Source of the DNA: Candidatus Mediterraneibacter intestinipullorum
GTDB lineage: Bacteria; Bacillota; Clostridia; Lachnospirales; Lachnospiraceae
Direction: 5' to 3'
Assembly: GCA_019118665.1 (NCBI GenBank)
Contig: DWYM01000037.1
Location: 1 to 50,281 of the forward strand
DNA length: 50,281 bases
The first letter of the stretch is position 1, and each line of letters begins with the position of its first letter. Under the pieces are notes generated by a model. It saw only the letters and a program-made list of their open reading frames with translations. It was not told the origin of the DNA and ran no database searches. The position numbers and the translations under genes were made by a program. Below, piece by piece: positions 1 to 8,148 of this stretch.

Positions 1-50
1 AGCTGATGATCATACGCTTTTAATGTGATTCTCATTACTTGACTTGCCAT

Positions 51-303
51 AAAAAAAGTCGCCTCCTTTTCGTACTTTTGACTTCAGTACGACAAGCGGT
101 GACTGTACACTCTCCCGTGTGTGTCGTGAGAAACATACACGTTGTTTCATACTTTTCCCTTCTGGTAATCAGTAATCAGTTGTGATTCGTACAGTGACTT
201 GTCGCCAGTTTCCTAACTTGACATTCGCTCCACGGAAAACCCGCCATTGCTTATTTTTTCGCTCCGGCGGCAACCTCACGCTTCATTGCTATCATGTCAC
301 AGC
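51..303 (-). ncRNA. Structured non-coding RNA, copy 1
   Basis: About 250 nt on the minus strand, bounded by its own promoter (310-338) and an intrinsic terminator whose stem occupies about 58-112 and whose U-tract is at 51-57. A second copy in the same orientation lies at 48731-48988. The block at about 181-240 is almost identical in both copies, while flanking stems differ by compensating changes: the stem CCGCC/GGCGG here is CUGCU/AGCAG there, and the terminator arms AGUC/GACU here are AGCC/GGCU there. An AGUU-AGGA-AACU hairpin lies in the conserved core. Size, isolation and housekeeping-type promoter recall large Firmicutes ncRNAs such as the raiA motif, but I could not confirm any family. 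Confidence 0.7.
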
Positions 304-309
304 TCCATT

Positions 310-338
310 AGTATAAAAGATTCAGGGATTTATTTCAA
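310..338 (-). promoter_or_regulatory. Sigma-A promoter of RNA copy 1
   Basis: Minus strand: TTGAAA (333-338), 17-bp spacer, TATACT (310-315). The same -35, spacer length and -10 precede the second RNA copy (48995-49023), although the spacer sequence itself has diverged. This fixes the likely RNA start near 303. Confidence 0.75.
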
Positions 339-447
339 GTAGTTTTTACTAAAAATTGTATTTTTTTAGTACAATCTTATTTTATTAATGATACCCCGCT
401 GTCTTGATTTACAATACAGCTCGGACCCCCTCTTCTCCCGAACATAA

Positions 448-497
448 AAAAGGCCGATATACACCAGACCTACCTGCCTGGCACATATCGGCCTTTT
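448..497. terminator. Bidirectional intrinsic terminator
   Basis: Perfect 13-bp inverted repeat (448-460 and 485-497) with A-run and T-run at its ends, so it can act on both strands. It lies 40 bp downstream of the PI-PLC stop codon and separates that gene from the RNA promoter at 310-338. Confidence 0.85.
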
Positions 498-537
498 CAG
501 TATCATTAACCCCCAATTTAACGGATCAGTATAACGT

Positions 538-2004
538 TTAGAGTTCTACTAATTGAAAAAATGAACGGTTAAGTTCCATAAATCCCATACTCAGCGAAGC
601 GCCATTTGTTGCATTTCCATCATATCTGAGCATATAATTACTATCTTTATTGCTACGGATCAAATATCCCAGCATTTTTCTGTCTTCCACTTTCCAATAT
701 TGATTCTCTGCTCTTGTATTCTCTGCTACAATAACGCTTTTGCCTCCATTCGCATCATCCCATGTAAGAACCCTGCCATCAGTTACACTAACGATCTGAT
801 AGGCATTTTTGCCTTTTTCATAAACCAGATCCCACTGTTGCTGCTGTTCTCCGTTCCATTCCCAGAGGCTTGTCTGCCCGGTGCTTCTCCTATTGTTGTC
901 CACCACCATCTTGGGCGAGAAGACGAGATAGATTTTATACCTTCCCATCTCATCCGTATCGATCAGGTAATCGTTACATTTGATAATACCGTCTATCAGC
1001 CGTGCACCCGGGAAATCTGCTGCCACGATCCCGGTTTTAGAAACTCCTTTGTTCTCTACAAGATTTGCAAACAGCGTGTTAATTCCTTCAAACGCAATAC
1101 TGGACAATTCTCCCACCTGTCCCACACGCGGGAAATCCGGGTAATAAGATGAGAACCCTGGTTCCGTAAGGCCTGTAAGAAGCCTGGGCGCACCAGTCTG
1201 AGGACTGGAATGTCCGCTTGCCACAAAATATGGCATAACGCCTGCCGAACCTGCACTCAGATGATTCAGTGTGACTCCGCTGTTTATAATATCCACCTTT
1301 TTTGCATGTTCCTTTACTTTTTCCCATTTCGAATAGAGATCCCAGTTTGTCCCAAGATCATAGTAATCCTGCGTATTCACATCGCGATAGTTCAGGCCGT
1401 ATACATTCAACGACAGGACATCCGACATAAGAACCAGTTTTCCTCTCATGCTTCCCGGAGTAGGATCCTTTTCCCCCGTAGGCTTCCAGAAAAGACTCTG
1501 ATATCGGTTATAATAATATGTATCAAATACCTTCTTCATCTGAGAATCTGACGCGCTGCTGTTTTCCTGCTTCAACCGCATAATAATCGTTTCCCCCGGG
1601 TGCTGCTGAAGAAAAGTCTGTACCGTTTGGAGCACATTCTCAAAATCATAACCTAAATATACAATTCCATGATGCAGCGGAAATCCGGTATCCGTATATT
1701 TCACGCGGATATCAATGTAACGAATTCCGCTATCTAACTGCTGCTGAAGGTTCATCGTCTGTGTACGAGTATTATCCACAAAACTGAGGTCACTGCGATG
1801 TGACATCGAATCATGCGTTCCCGGAATAGACAGTTCACTTAACCGGGCATTGTCTCTGAGTCCGCTCATCCAATCTGCATTGTTCGAAGCCAGCTGTTCC
1901 TCATGATAATACGCGGTGTTATAGTGTGCAGAAACTTTTTCTGCCGGAAGCAATGCCAAAGCAAAAGCTGCTGCCATTACCATAATGCTTCTCCATTTTT
2001 TCAT
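538..2004 (-). CDS. Secreted phosphatidylinositol-specific phospholipase C with ricin-like tail
   Basis: Predicted to cleave phosphatidylinositol or GPI-type lipids outside the cell. The catalytic X-domain is clear: SIPGTHDSM with the first catalytic histidine near residue 64, and the second histidine in PLHHGIVY near 111. The last ~120 residues look like a beta-trefoil ricin-type carbohydrate-binding domain (QQQQWDL and ENQYWKV repeats). The start at 2004 was chosen over an upstream in-frame start because AAAGGAG lies just before it and a typical signal peptide begins there (MKKWRSIM, hydrophobic stretch, then VSAHY). Protein about 488 aa, the usual length for PI-PLC plus a lectin domain. 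Transcribed alone; terminator at 448-497. Confidence 0.88.
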   Translation of the reverse strand: MKKWRSIMVMAAAFALALLPAEKVSAHYNTAYYHEEQLASNNADWMSGLRDNARLSELSIPGTHDSMSHRSDLSFVDNTRTQTMNLQQQLDSGIRYIDIRVKYTDTGFPLHHGIVYLGYDFENVLQTVQTFLQQHPGETIIMRLKQENSSASDSQMKKVFDTYYYNRYQSLFWKPTGEKDPTPGSMRGKLVLMSDVLSLNVYGLNYRDVNTQDYYDLGTNWDLYSKWEKVKEHAKKVDIINSGVTLNHLSAGSAGVMPYFVASGHSSPQTGAPRLLTGLTEPGFSSYYPDFPRVGQVGELSSIAFEGINTLFANLVENKGVSKTGIVAADFPGARLIDGIIKCNDYLIDTDEMGRYKIYLVFSPKMVVDNNRRSTGQTSLWEWNGEQQQQWDLVYEKGKNAYQIVSVTDGRVLTWDDANGGKSVIVAENTRAENQYWKVEDRKMLGYLIRSNKDSNYMLRYDGNATNGASLSMGFMELNRSFFQLVEL

Positions 2005-2133
2005 AACATACTTTCTCCTTTCCTTTTCCCACAAGTCAGATCGATTCTCTTTTTTCTTTCTGAACCTAACCATTGCTGAACATCCCCATAGACCCCGCCT
2101 CTGGTGTCAGTCGAATCTTTCTGATAGCTGAAC

Positions 2134-2162
2134 AGTATCATCATCCCCCCCTCACCTGTCAA
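2134..2162 (-). promoter_or_regulatory. Promoter of the PI-PLC gene
   Basis: Minus strand TTGACA (2157-2162), 17-bp spacer containing a run of seven G, then GATACT (2134-2139). It leaves a leader of about 120 nt before the start codon at 2004. Confidence 0.5.
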
Positions 2163-2244
2163 TATTTATTGAATAAAAATATCAAATTTATTTATTGTAT
2201 ACAACACATTGTTGCACACCAGAGATATCGTCAGGCAAAACTCA

Positions 2245-2273
2245 TTGACTTTTATCCGATTTCGGATTATAAT
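2245..2273 (+). promoter_or_regulatory. Promoter and MarR-type operator of the MarR-MATE operon
   Basis: TTGACT (2245-2250), 17-bp spacer, TATAAT (2268-2273). The spacer holds the dyad ATCCGA-TT-TCGGAT (2254-2267), ending directly against the -10 box, where a bound dimer would block RNA polymerase. This is the arrangement expected for autorepression by the MarR protein encoded just downstream. Confidence 0.65.
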
Positions 2274-2315
2274 TTCCGTTGACCATTTGGAAGGGCGCTA
2301 TAAACGGAGGCAAAA

Positions 2316-2798
2316 GTGAAAACGGAGGAAGAAATGAAAAACCTGATCGTTGATCAGCTGGCGGCTTTTGACCAGCTTTACAGGGAAATGGATGAAATCT
2401 ACCATATATATGCAAAGAGCTGCGGCATCTCGGATACGAGCATGTGGCTTTTATACTCGCTTTATTTAAACGACGGCACATACACTCAGAAGGAACTGTA
2501 CTCTGTCTGGCATTATCCGCCGCAGACCGTAAACTCATGCCTGAAAAATTTTGAAAAGCAGGGCATCATAAAATTAGAAGCCGTGCCCGGAAACAGGAAG
2601 AACAAGCTTGTGGCTCTGACGGAGAAAGGGAAGGACGAATCCCGCAGGATCATCGCCCGGCTCATCGGCGCGGAACAGCGCGCCTGCGCGGACATGGGCG
2701 CCAAAGAAATGCAGACTCTCCTGTCTCTGACAGGAAAATATACGGAACTTCTGCGCTCAGAAGTGGATCAAATATCAGATATATCATCAAAGGAGTAA
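2316..2798 (+). CDS. MarR family transcriptional regulator
   Basis: 160-aa winged-helix regulator: a helical dimerisation N-terminus, an HTH at about residues 55-85 (YTQKELYSVWHYPPQTVNS), a wing (PGNRKNKLVALTEKG), then a helical C-terminus. The GTG at 2316 is preceded by ACGGAGG; an ATG 18 nt downstream (2334) also has a good GGAGG, so either start is possible. It is 10 bp upstream of the MATE gene and its ribosome binding site overlaps the end of this gene, so the two form an operon. Probably represses itself and the pump through the dyad at 2254-2267, relieved by a pump substrate (inference). Confidence 0.88.
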   Translation: MKTEEEMKNLIVDQLAAFDQLYREMDEIYHIYAKSCGISDTSMWLLYSLYLNDGTYTQKELYSVWHYPPQTVNSCLKNFEKQGIIKLEAVPGNRKNKLVALTEKGKDESRRIIARLIGAEQRACADMGAKEMQTLLSLTGKYTELLRSEVDQISDISSKE

Positions 2799-2808
2799 AC
2801 TTATCGCT

Positions 2809-4167
2809 ATGAACTCACATGAACTTTTCACGAAAACACCGCCTGTAAAGTTGTTTTTCCTGGCTTCGGTCCCCGGAGCGATCAGCATGCTGGCAAGCGC
2901 GCTCTACCAGACGCTTGATGGGATTTTCGTCGGACAGTTTCTGGGGGAGACCGCCTTTGCCGCGCTGAACTTCTCCATGCCCTTTGTTGTCATCAATTTT
3001 TCACTGGCAGACCTGATCGGGTACGGCTCGGCAATCCCCATATCGATCAGTCTCGGGAAAAAGAAGGAACAGGAGGCGAATAACCTTTTCACCTGTTCCT
3101 GTATCCTGATCATCGCCGCCGGCATCCTGATGGGCAGCGTAATGTTCCTGGTAGCCCCCGCTCTGATCCGGCTCATGGGAGCTGACGGAGCATTCGCCTC
3201 CATGGCAGTGCAGTACCTTCAGGTCTATGCGCTCTGCGCCCCGGTGACGACCATCATATTCGCGGTGGATAACTATCTGAGAATCTGCGGATACATCAAA
3301 GGCAGCATGCTGATCAATATCATGATGTCTGTTTTGAGCGCTGTGCTGGAGCTTCTGTTCCTCGGTGTGCTGGGCTGGGGGATCTGGGCCGCGGCGCTGG
3401 CCACCTGCATCGGCATGTTTGTCTGCACTGTCGTCGCCTTTTTCCCATTTTTCCGCGGGAAGGCGCTGCTCCGCTTCTGCCGCCCCCGCTTTCAGGCTCG
3501 GAGCATCGGTCAGATCATTGCCTGTGGAAGCCCCAATTTCTTAAATAACATTGCCGGCAGGATCACTTCTATTTTAATGAATGTGATCCTGGTGCGGCTC
3601 GAAGGGGAAACAGCTGTATCTGTGTATGGCATCCTGATGTTCGCGGAGGGATTCATCCAGCCGCTTCTCTACGGCATGTGCGATTCTCTCCAGCCCGCGG
3701 TGGGGTACAACTGGGGCGCCCGGAGATTTTCCAGAGTGCGGGCGATCGAGAAGTGCTGCTTTACCGCGAGCGGGATTTTCTCTCTTTTTTCAGCCCTCGT
3801 TATCGCTGTCTTTCCGGAGCAGATCACTGCCATGTTCATGGCGGATGCCGGAAATGAAGTGCTGAGCATCTCCGTCACGGCGCTGCGGCTTTTTGCCCTC
3901 ACCTACATTACACGATGGTTCTCTTTTTCCACCCAGAGCTATATGCTGGCCATCGAAAAGCCTCTGCCCGCGTCACTGATCTCGGTATCCACCGCGCTGG
4001 TCTTTCCTGTAATCCTTGTGGGCGCGCTGTGGGATCTGGGGCTGACAGGCATCTGGCTGAATTTTGCAGGCACCTCCGTTCTCGCCGGGATCCTGTCATT
4101 CATCATCCTTGTGAAGCTCAGGCGGGAACTGCAAAGACCAGATAAATCAGGAGCACCCGGCTCGTGA
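2809..4167 (+). CDS. MATE family multidrug efflux transporter
   Basis: 452 aa with about 12 hydrophobic segments in two similar halves, as in the MATE (NorM/MepA-like) family, which exports cationic drugs using Na+ or H+ gradients. The N-terminus has the typical PVKLFFLASVPGAISMLASA with the family-type GQFLGETAFAALNFSMP following; the second half restarts with SPNFLNNIAGRITSILMNV. AAAGGAG, which overlaps the end of the MarR gene, serves its start. Coupling to a MarR regulator supports an inducible drug-efflux role; the substrate cannot be read from sequence. Confidence 0.9.
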   Translation: MNSHELFTKTPPVKLFFLASVPGAISMLASALYQTLDGIFVGQFLGETAFAALNFSMPFVVINFSLADLIGYGSAIPISISLGKKKEQEANNLFTCSCILIIAAGILMGSVMFLVAPALIRLMGADGAFASMAVQYLQVYALCAPVTTIIFAVDNYLRICGYIKGSMLINIMMSVLSAVLELLFLGVLGWGIWAAALATCIGMFVCTVVAFFPFFRGKALLRFCRPRFQARSIGQIIACGSPNFLNNIAGRITSILMNVILVRLEGETAVSVYGILMFAEGFIQPLLYGMCDSLQPAVGYNWGARRFSRVRAIEKCCFTASGIFSLFSALVIAVFPEQITAMFMADAGNEVLSISVTALRLFALTYITRWFSFSTQSYMLAIEKPLPASLISVSTALVFPVILVGALWDLGLTGIWLNFAGTSVLAGILSFIILVKLRRELQRPDKSGAPGS

Positions 4168-4184
4168 GGCTGCGGCGTGAAAGC

Positions 4185-5738
4185 TTATCTTCCGGTCCGC
4201 ACTTCTTCAAATTCTCTCTGTATCTCTTCAGACGGCTCCGGCGTCAGCAGAGACACTATGATGATGCACAGGCAGGAGAAAATGAAAGCCGGCAAAAGTT
4301 CATAGATATCCCACAATCCTCCCAGCGGACGGATGAGAAGATTCCACACAAACACCATTCCGCCTCCTCCGAGCATACCTGCGACGGCTGCGGCTCTTGT
4401 CGTCCTCTTCCAGAACAGACTGAAAAGCATCAGGGGTCCGAAGGTGGCGCCAAATCCCGCCCAGGCGAAACTTACGATGGTAAAAATGACGCTGTTCTCG
4501 TCCAGCGCGATAATGATCGCCACGACCGCGATCACCAGAAGCGTGATCCTTGAAATATTCAGCACTTCCTTATCAGAAGCTTTCCTGCGGAACAGCCCCT
4601 GGTAGATATTCTTCGCAAACGCGGACGCCGCGATCAGAAGATAAGAGTCCGAGGAACTGATAGTCGCCGCCAGGATCCCCGCCATCACAAAGCCCGCGAG
4701 CAGCGGCGGGAGCAGGTTCGTAGACAGCAGGATAAACACATTCTCCGCCTCTGAGGAAGTTGTGAGCGTGGTAGGGTATAAGGTCCTTCCCACCAGACCG
4801 ATGAATACCGCGATGGCAAGGGAGATGACCACCCAAACCGTTGCGATGCGGCGAGAACGCTTCAGCTCATCCTCGTGACGGATCGCCATGAACCGGAGAA
4901 GCACCTGAGGCACGCCGAAATATCCAAGTCCCCAGGCAAGCGCCGAAGCGATGGGAAGGAATCCGTAGGCTGCCGCCTCGCCGAAGAGAGGCGCTCCGTT
5001 GGCTGCCTGCTGCACGCCGTCCACCGTCTGGGGAGTCGCGATGCCAAAGAAATCAAGAAATCCGGGGATTTCCCTGACATTGTCCAACACTGCCCCCAGC
5101 CCTCCGGCTGAAATCGTACCGACACAGACGATTACGCCCAGCGCAACGATCATTACCATGGCCTGCATGAAATCCGAAGCGCTCTCTGCCAGAAATCCGC
5201 CGATGATAGTGTAAACGAGTACGAACACCGCGCCCACGACCATCATCGGAATGTACGGCAGATCAAACAGAGTCGAAAACAGCTTGCCGCATGTCACAAG
5301 GCAGCTTGCCGCGTACACTGTGAAAAAGACTAAAATAAATACTGCTGAGATGGTCATGATGACTTTTCGTTTCTCATGAAAGCGGTTGGAAAAATATTCC
5401 GGCAGCGTGATGGCATTCCCCGCCTTCTCGCTGTACCGGCGCAGTCTTTTAGAAACAATGAGCCAGTTGATATAGGTGCCGATCCCCAGACCGATGGCTG
5501 TCCATGCCGCATCGGCAATGCCGCACCAGTATGCCACGCCCGGCAGTCCCATGAGCAGCCAGCCCGACATGTCGGAGGCCTCCGCGCTCATCGCCGTCAC
5601 CCATGGTCCCAGGCTCCTCCCTCCGAGAAAATAGGCATCTGAACTTGCATTTGCCTTTTTCGCAAAAGTAACTCCCAAAATGATCACCACAATCATATAG
5701 ATGACCATTGCGATCAGAATCTGTAACGTATCTCCCAT
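4185..5738 (-). CDS. putP: Sodium/proline symporter PutP
   Basis: 517 aa, about 13 membrane segments, SSS family. Diagnostic features are the N-terminal AYFLGGRSLGPWVTAMSAEASDMSGWLLMGLPG stretch (positions about 31-63), which contributes the proline and Na+ sites, and the later SSSDSYLLIAASAFAKN segment. The start at 5738 (MGDTLQILI) is preferred over the longer open frame because AAAGGA lies 9-10 nt before it and the extra residues upstream are charged and unlike the family. Likely imports proline as carbon/nitrogen source or osmolyte. Single-gene unit with promoter at 5847-5875; convergent with the MATE gene. Confidence 0.88.
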   Translation of the reverse strand: MGDTLQILIAMVIYMIVVIILGVTFAKKANASSDAYFLGGRSLGPWVTAMSAEASDMSGWLLMGLPGVAYWCGIADAAWTAIGLGIGTYINWLIVSKRLRRYSEKAGNAITLPEYFSNRFHEKRKVIMTISAVFILVFFTVYAASCLVTCGKLFSTLFDLPYIPMMVVGAVFVLVYTIIGGFLAESASDFMQAMVMIVALGVIVCVGTISAGGLGAVLDNVREIPGFLDFFGIATPQTVDGVQQAANGAPLFGEAAAYGFLPIASALAWGLGYFGVPQVLLRFMAIRHEDELKRSRRIATVWVVISLAIAVFIGLVGRTLYPTTLTTSSEAENVFILLSTNLLPPLLAGFVMAGILAATISSSDSYLLIAASAFAKNIYQGLFRRKASDKEVLNISRITLLVIAVVAIIIALDENSVIFTIVSFAWAGFGATFGPLMLFSLFWKRTTRAAAVAGMLGGGGMVFVWNLLIRPLGGLWDIYELLPAFIFSCLCIIIVSLLTPEPSEEIQREFEEVRTGR

Positions 5739-5846
5739 TCCATATTGTCCTTTCTGTTTTCTGTACCGGCGCTCACCAGTATTTCTTCTGTGCCCTGTTG
5801 TAAGAAACCCTCTCCGGAAACGCAGCCCTGACACAATATGGAATTA

Positions 5847-5875
5847 ATTATAAACAAATTATAAAGTTTTGGCAA
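5847..5875 (-). promoter_or_regulatory. Promoter of putP
   Basis: Minus strand TTGCCA (5870-5875), 17-bp spacer, TATAAT (5847-5852); a leader of about 100 nt follows before the start codon at 5738. Confidence 0.55.
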
Positions 5876-5952
5876 TCCTTTTCTCCGGCCTGCTGCCGGA
5901 CAGATTTTCTGTGCGGTGTCAGCCAGAAATTGACACCAGGCATCACCCTCTC

Positions 5953-7134
5953 CTACTCCCTCCGTACAGTGGAAATGGGGGCCTTTTTTGATAAAAGCTC
6001 ATGCATGATGACCATCAGCACTAACACGGCCAGCAGATAGACCGGCAGCAGCGCCACTGTGATATGATTTGCGATCAGCCCGAACAGCGGCGGCATCAGA
6101 CAGGTCCCCACATAGGCGCTGGCCATCTGCACGCCGATAACGGCCTGGGATTTATCCGCCCCAAAATGATCTGGCGTTGAGTGGATGATACTGGGGTAGA
6201 TCGGCGCGCATCCAAGCCCGACCAAAGACAGTTCGATCAAAGAAACGGTCTGTGGTCCCGGCAGCAGCATGGCCGCAACGCCTGCGGCGATCAACACTTG
6301 TCCCAGGCGGATCATTTGCGCATCATTCAGTTTCATGGTGATAAATCCGGATAATGCCCGGCCAACCGTGATCCCGATAAAAAAAACACTGGCAAAACTC
6401 GCCGCCGTATCCGCAGACATACCTTTATACAGCGCCAGGTAACTGCTTGCCCATAGCATTGCCGTCTGCTCCAGCGCGCAGTAGCAGAAGAAGCAGAGCA
6501 TGACCTCCTTTGCTCCGGGAATTTCAAGGATTTTCCTCAGGCTGAGCGCTTTACCCGCAACAGCTTCTGCCTCTGTTGTACCCGCAGTCCTCCTCTTCCA
6601 AAGAGGGAGACTGAAAATCAAAATCGCTGTCAGCACGACCTGAATGATCCCTATGTAGCGGTAACCGGCATTCCAGCCCATGTCCCCCGCAAGCGCATAT
6701 CCCATCAGATAGGGTCCGGCAGTCGCGCCGATCCCCCACATGCAGTGAAGCCAGCTCATATGCATACTCTTGTAATGCAGCGCGACGTAATTGTTCAACG
6801 CGGCGTCTACACTGCCTGCCCCCAGCCCATAGGGGATTGCCCAGACACACAGACCCCAAAAGGAATTGGTAATGGAAAATCCGAACAGGGCAACTGCTGT
6901 GGCGGCAACACTGATGGCTGTTACTTTTCCCGTTCCCAGCCGGCGGGTCAGCCGGTCGCTTTGCAGACTGGAAACGATCGTACCACCCGCAATGATCATA
7001 GATATGATCCCGGCATAAGAAACAGGCACGTCAAATTCAGGGTACATGGCCGGCCATGCGGACCCGAGCAGCGCATCCGGCAGCCCCAGACTGATGAAAG
7101 CAAGATAAATAATCGCCAAAAGCAAGTGAATCAT
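5953..7134 (-). CDS. Major facilitator superfamily transporter
   Basis: 393 aa with 12 predicted membrane segments. The first segments (FISLGLPDALLGSAWPAM and the loop SDRLTRRLGTGKV, an MFS motif A variant) place it in the MFS, near the fucose-permease-like/sugar group. The start at 7134 is chosen because ACGGAGG sits 8 nt upstream and translation begins directly at the first membrane helix; a longer open frame upstream is polar. It is divergent from an AraC regulator with a cupin sensor domain at 7267, which likely controls it in response to a sugar (inference). Substrate unknown. Confidence 0.82.
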   Translation of the reverse strand: MIHLLLAIIYLAFISLGLPDALLGSAWPAMYPEFDVPVSYAGIISMIIAGGTIVSSLQSDRLTRRLGTGKVTAISVAATAVALFGFSITNSFWGLCVWAIPYGLGAGSVDAALNNYVALHYKSMHMSWLHCMWGIGATAGPYLMGYALAGDMGWNAGYRYIGIIQVVLTAILIFSLPLWKRRTAGTTEAEAVAGKALSLRKILEIPGAKEVMLCFFCYCALEQTAMLWASSYLALYKGMSADTAASFASVFFIGITVGRALSGFITMKLNDAQMIRLGQVLIAAGVAAMLLPGPQTVSLIELSLVGLGCAPIYPSIIHSTPDHFGADKSQAVIGVQMASAYVGTCLMPPLFGLIANHITVALLPVYLLAVLVLMVIMHELLSKKAPISTVRRE

Positions 7135-7157
7135 AAAAAATACCTCCGTATCCATAC

Positions 7158-7176
7158 CACTGTCATCTTGACAGTG
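7158..7176. promoter_or_regulatory. Perfect 19-bp palindrome in the MFS leader
   Basis: CACTGTCA-TCT-TGACAGTG lies between the MFS start codon (7134) and a TATAAT -10 box on the minus strand (7195-7200). It could be an operator just downstream of the transcription start or a short hairpin in the mRNA leader. AraC regulators usually prefer direct repeats, so its partner is uncertain. Confidence 0.45.
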
Positions 7177-7266
7177 AAATAATTCAATTTTATGATTATA
7201 ATGCACGGATTTTAATATATCTATCGGAATTCTGCGAAATTCAATAACATTCCTGCGAGGTTAAGT

Positions 7267-8136
7267 ATGTCCCTGTTGAAAGATGACAAGTCCGAAAAAG
7301 TACAGTATGACCGCCCGGATTATCCGATATATATCAGGCGTTTTTTGCTTTCTTCTTATCCAAATCACGCCGCGCCAAGCCATTGGCATGATGATATCGA
7401 ATTTATATTGGTCCTGTCCGGGGAAATGCAATACAATATCAATGGCGAGATCGTTGTATTAAGAGAAAATGAGGGAGTTCTTGTAAATACCCGGCAAATG
7501 CACTTTGGTTTTTCTGATCTCAAAAAAGAGTGCGAATTTCTCTGTGTTATTTTACACCCCATGCTGCTCTGCGCCACACCGGCATACGAACATGATTTTG
7601 TTTCGCCGCTGATACATAATGCCAGCTTACCCTATGTCCATCTGCGCCCGGCGGTACCATGGCAAAGAGACCTGTGCACCCAGATCAAACAGGTTTACGC
7701 GATAAAAGAAGAAAATGCGGCACAAATGAAAATCCAGGCCGCATTCATAAAGATCTGGGTGCTGTTGTACGAAAACGCGCCCCTGACCAACGGAGGGAAA
7801 AAACGCCAAAACGCAGACCTGGCCATCGTTAAAAATATGGTGGGATTTATTCAGAAAAACTACAAAAAGAGAGTATCTCTTGCAGACATCGCAGCTGCCG
7901 GGGCAGTGGGACAGAACAAATGCTGCAAGCTGTTCGCAAAATATCTCGGGCAGACGCCCAATCAGAACCTGACGCAGTATAGAATAAACAAAAGCATGGA
8001 GCTGCTCAAAACTTCTGACCTGTCGATCATTGAGATCGCCGGTGAGGTCGGATTCGCCGGCACCAGCTATTATGCGGAAATTTTCCGGAAGTGGACCGGC
8101 AAAAGCCCAACCGAATACAGGAATGGATTTTTGTAA
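7267..8136 (+). CDS. AraC family transcriptional regulator
   Basis: 289 aa. The N-terminus is a cupin sensor domain (PSHWHDDIEFILVLSGEM, then NEGVLVNTRQMHFGF), the sort that binds sugars or related ligands. The C-terminus (about 185-289) is a double helix-turn-helix AraC domain with VSLADIAAAGAVGQNKCCKLF and the signature IIEIAGEVGFAGTSYYAEIFRKWTGKSP. The ribosome binding site is weak (GCGAGG). It is divergent from the MFS gene and most likely regulates it. Confidence 0.87.
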   Translation: MSLLKDDKSEKVQYDRPDYPIYIRRFLLSSYPNHAAPSHWHDDIEFILVLSGEMQYNINGEIVVLRENEGVLVNTRQMHFGFSDLKKECEFLCVILHPMLLCATPAYEHDFVSPLIHNASLPYVHLRPAVPWQRDLCTQIKQVYAIKEENAAQMKIQAAFIKIWVLLYENAPLTNGGKKRQNADLAIVKNMVGFIQKNYKKRVSLADIAAAGAVGQNKCCKLFAKYLGQTPNQNLTQYRINKSMELLKTSDLSIIEIAGEVGFAGTSYYAEIFRKWTGKSPTEYRNGFL

Positions 8137-8148
8137 TACGCTCTCTCC

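Noticed and set aside
51-303. tmRNA, 6S RNA, RNase P or group II intron for the repeated RNA
   Set aside because: No tRNA-like ends, no RNase P core, no domain V motif; two copies with own promoter and terminator do not fit these.
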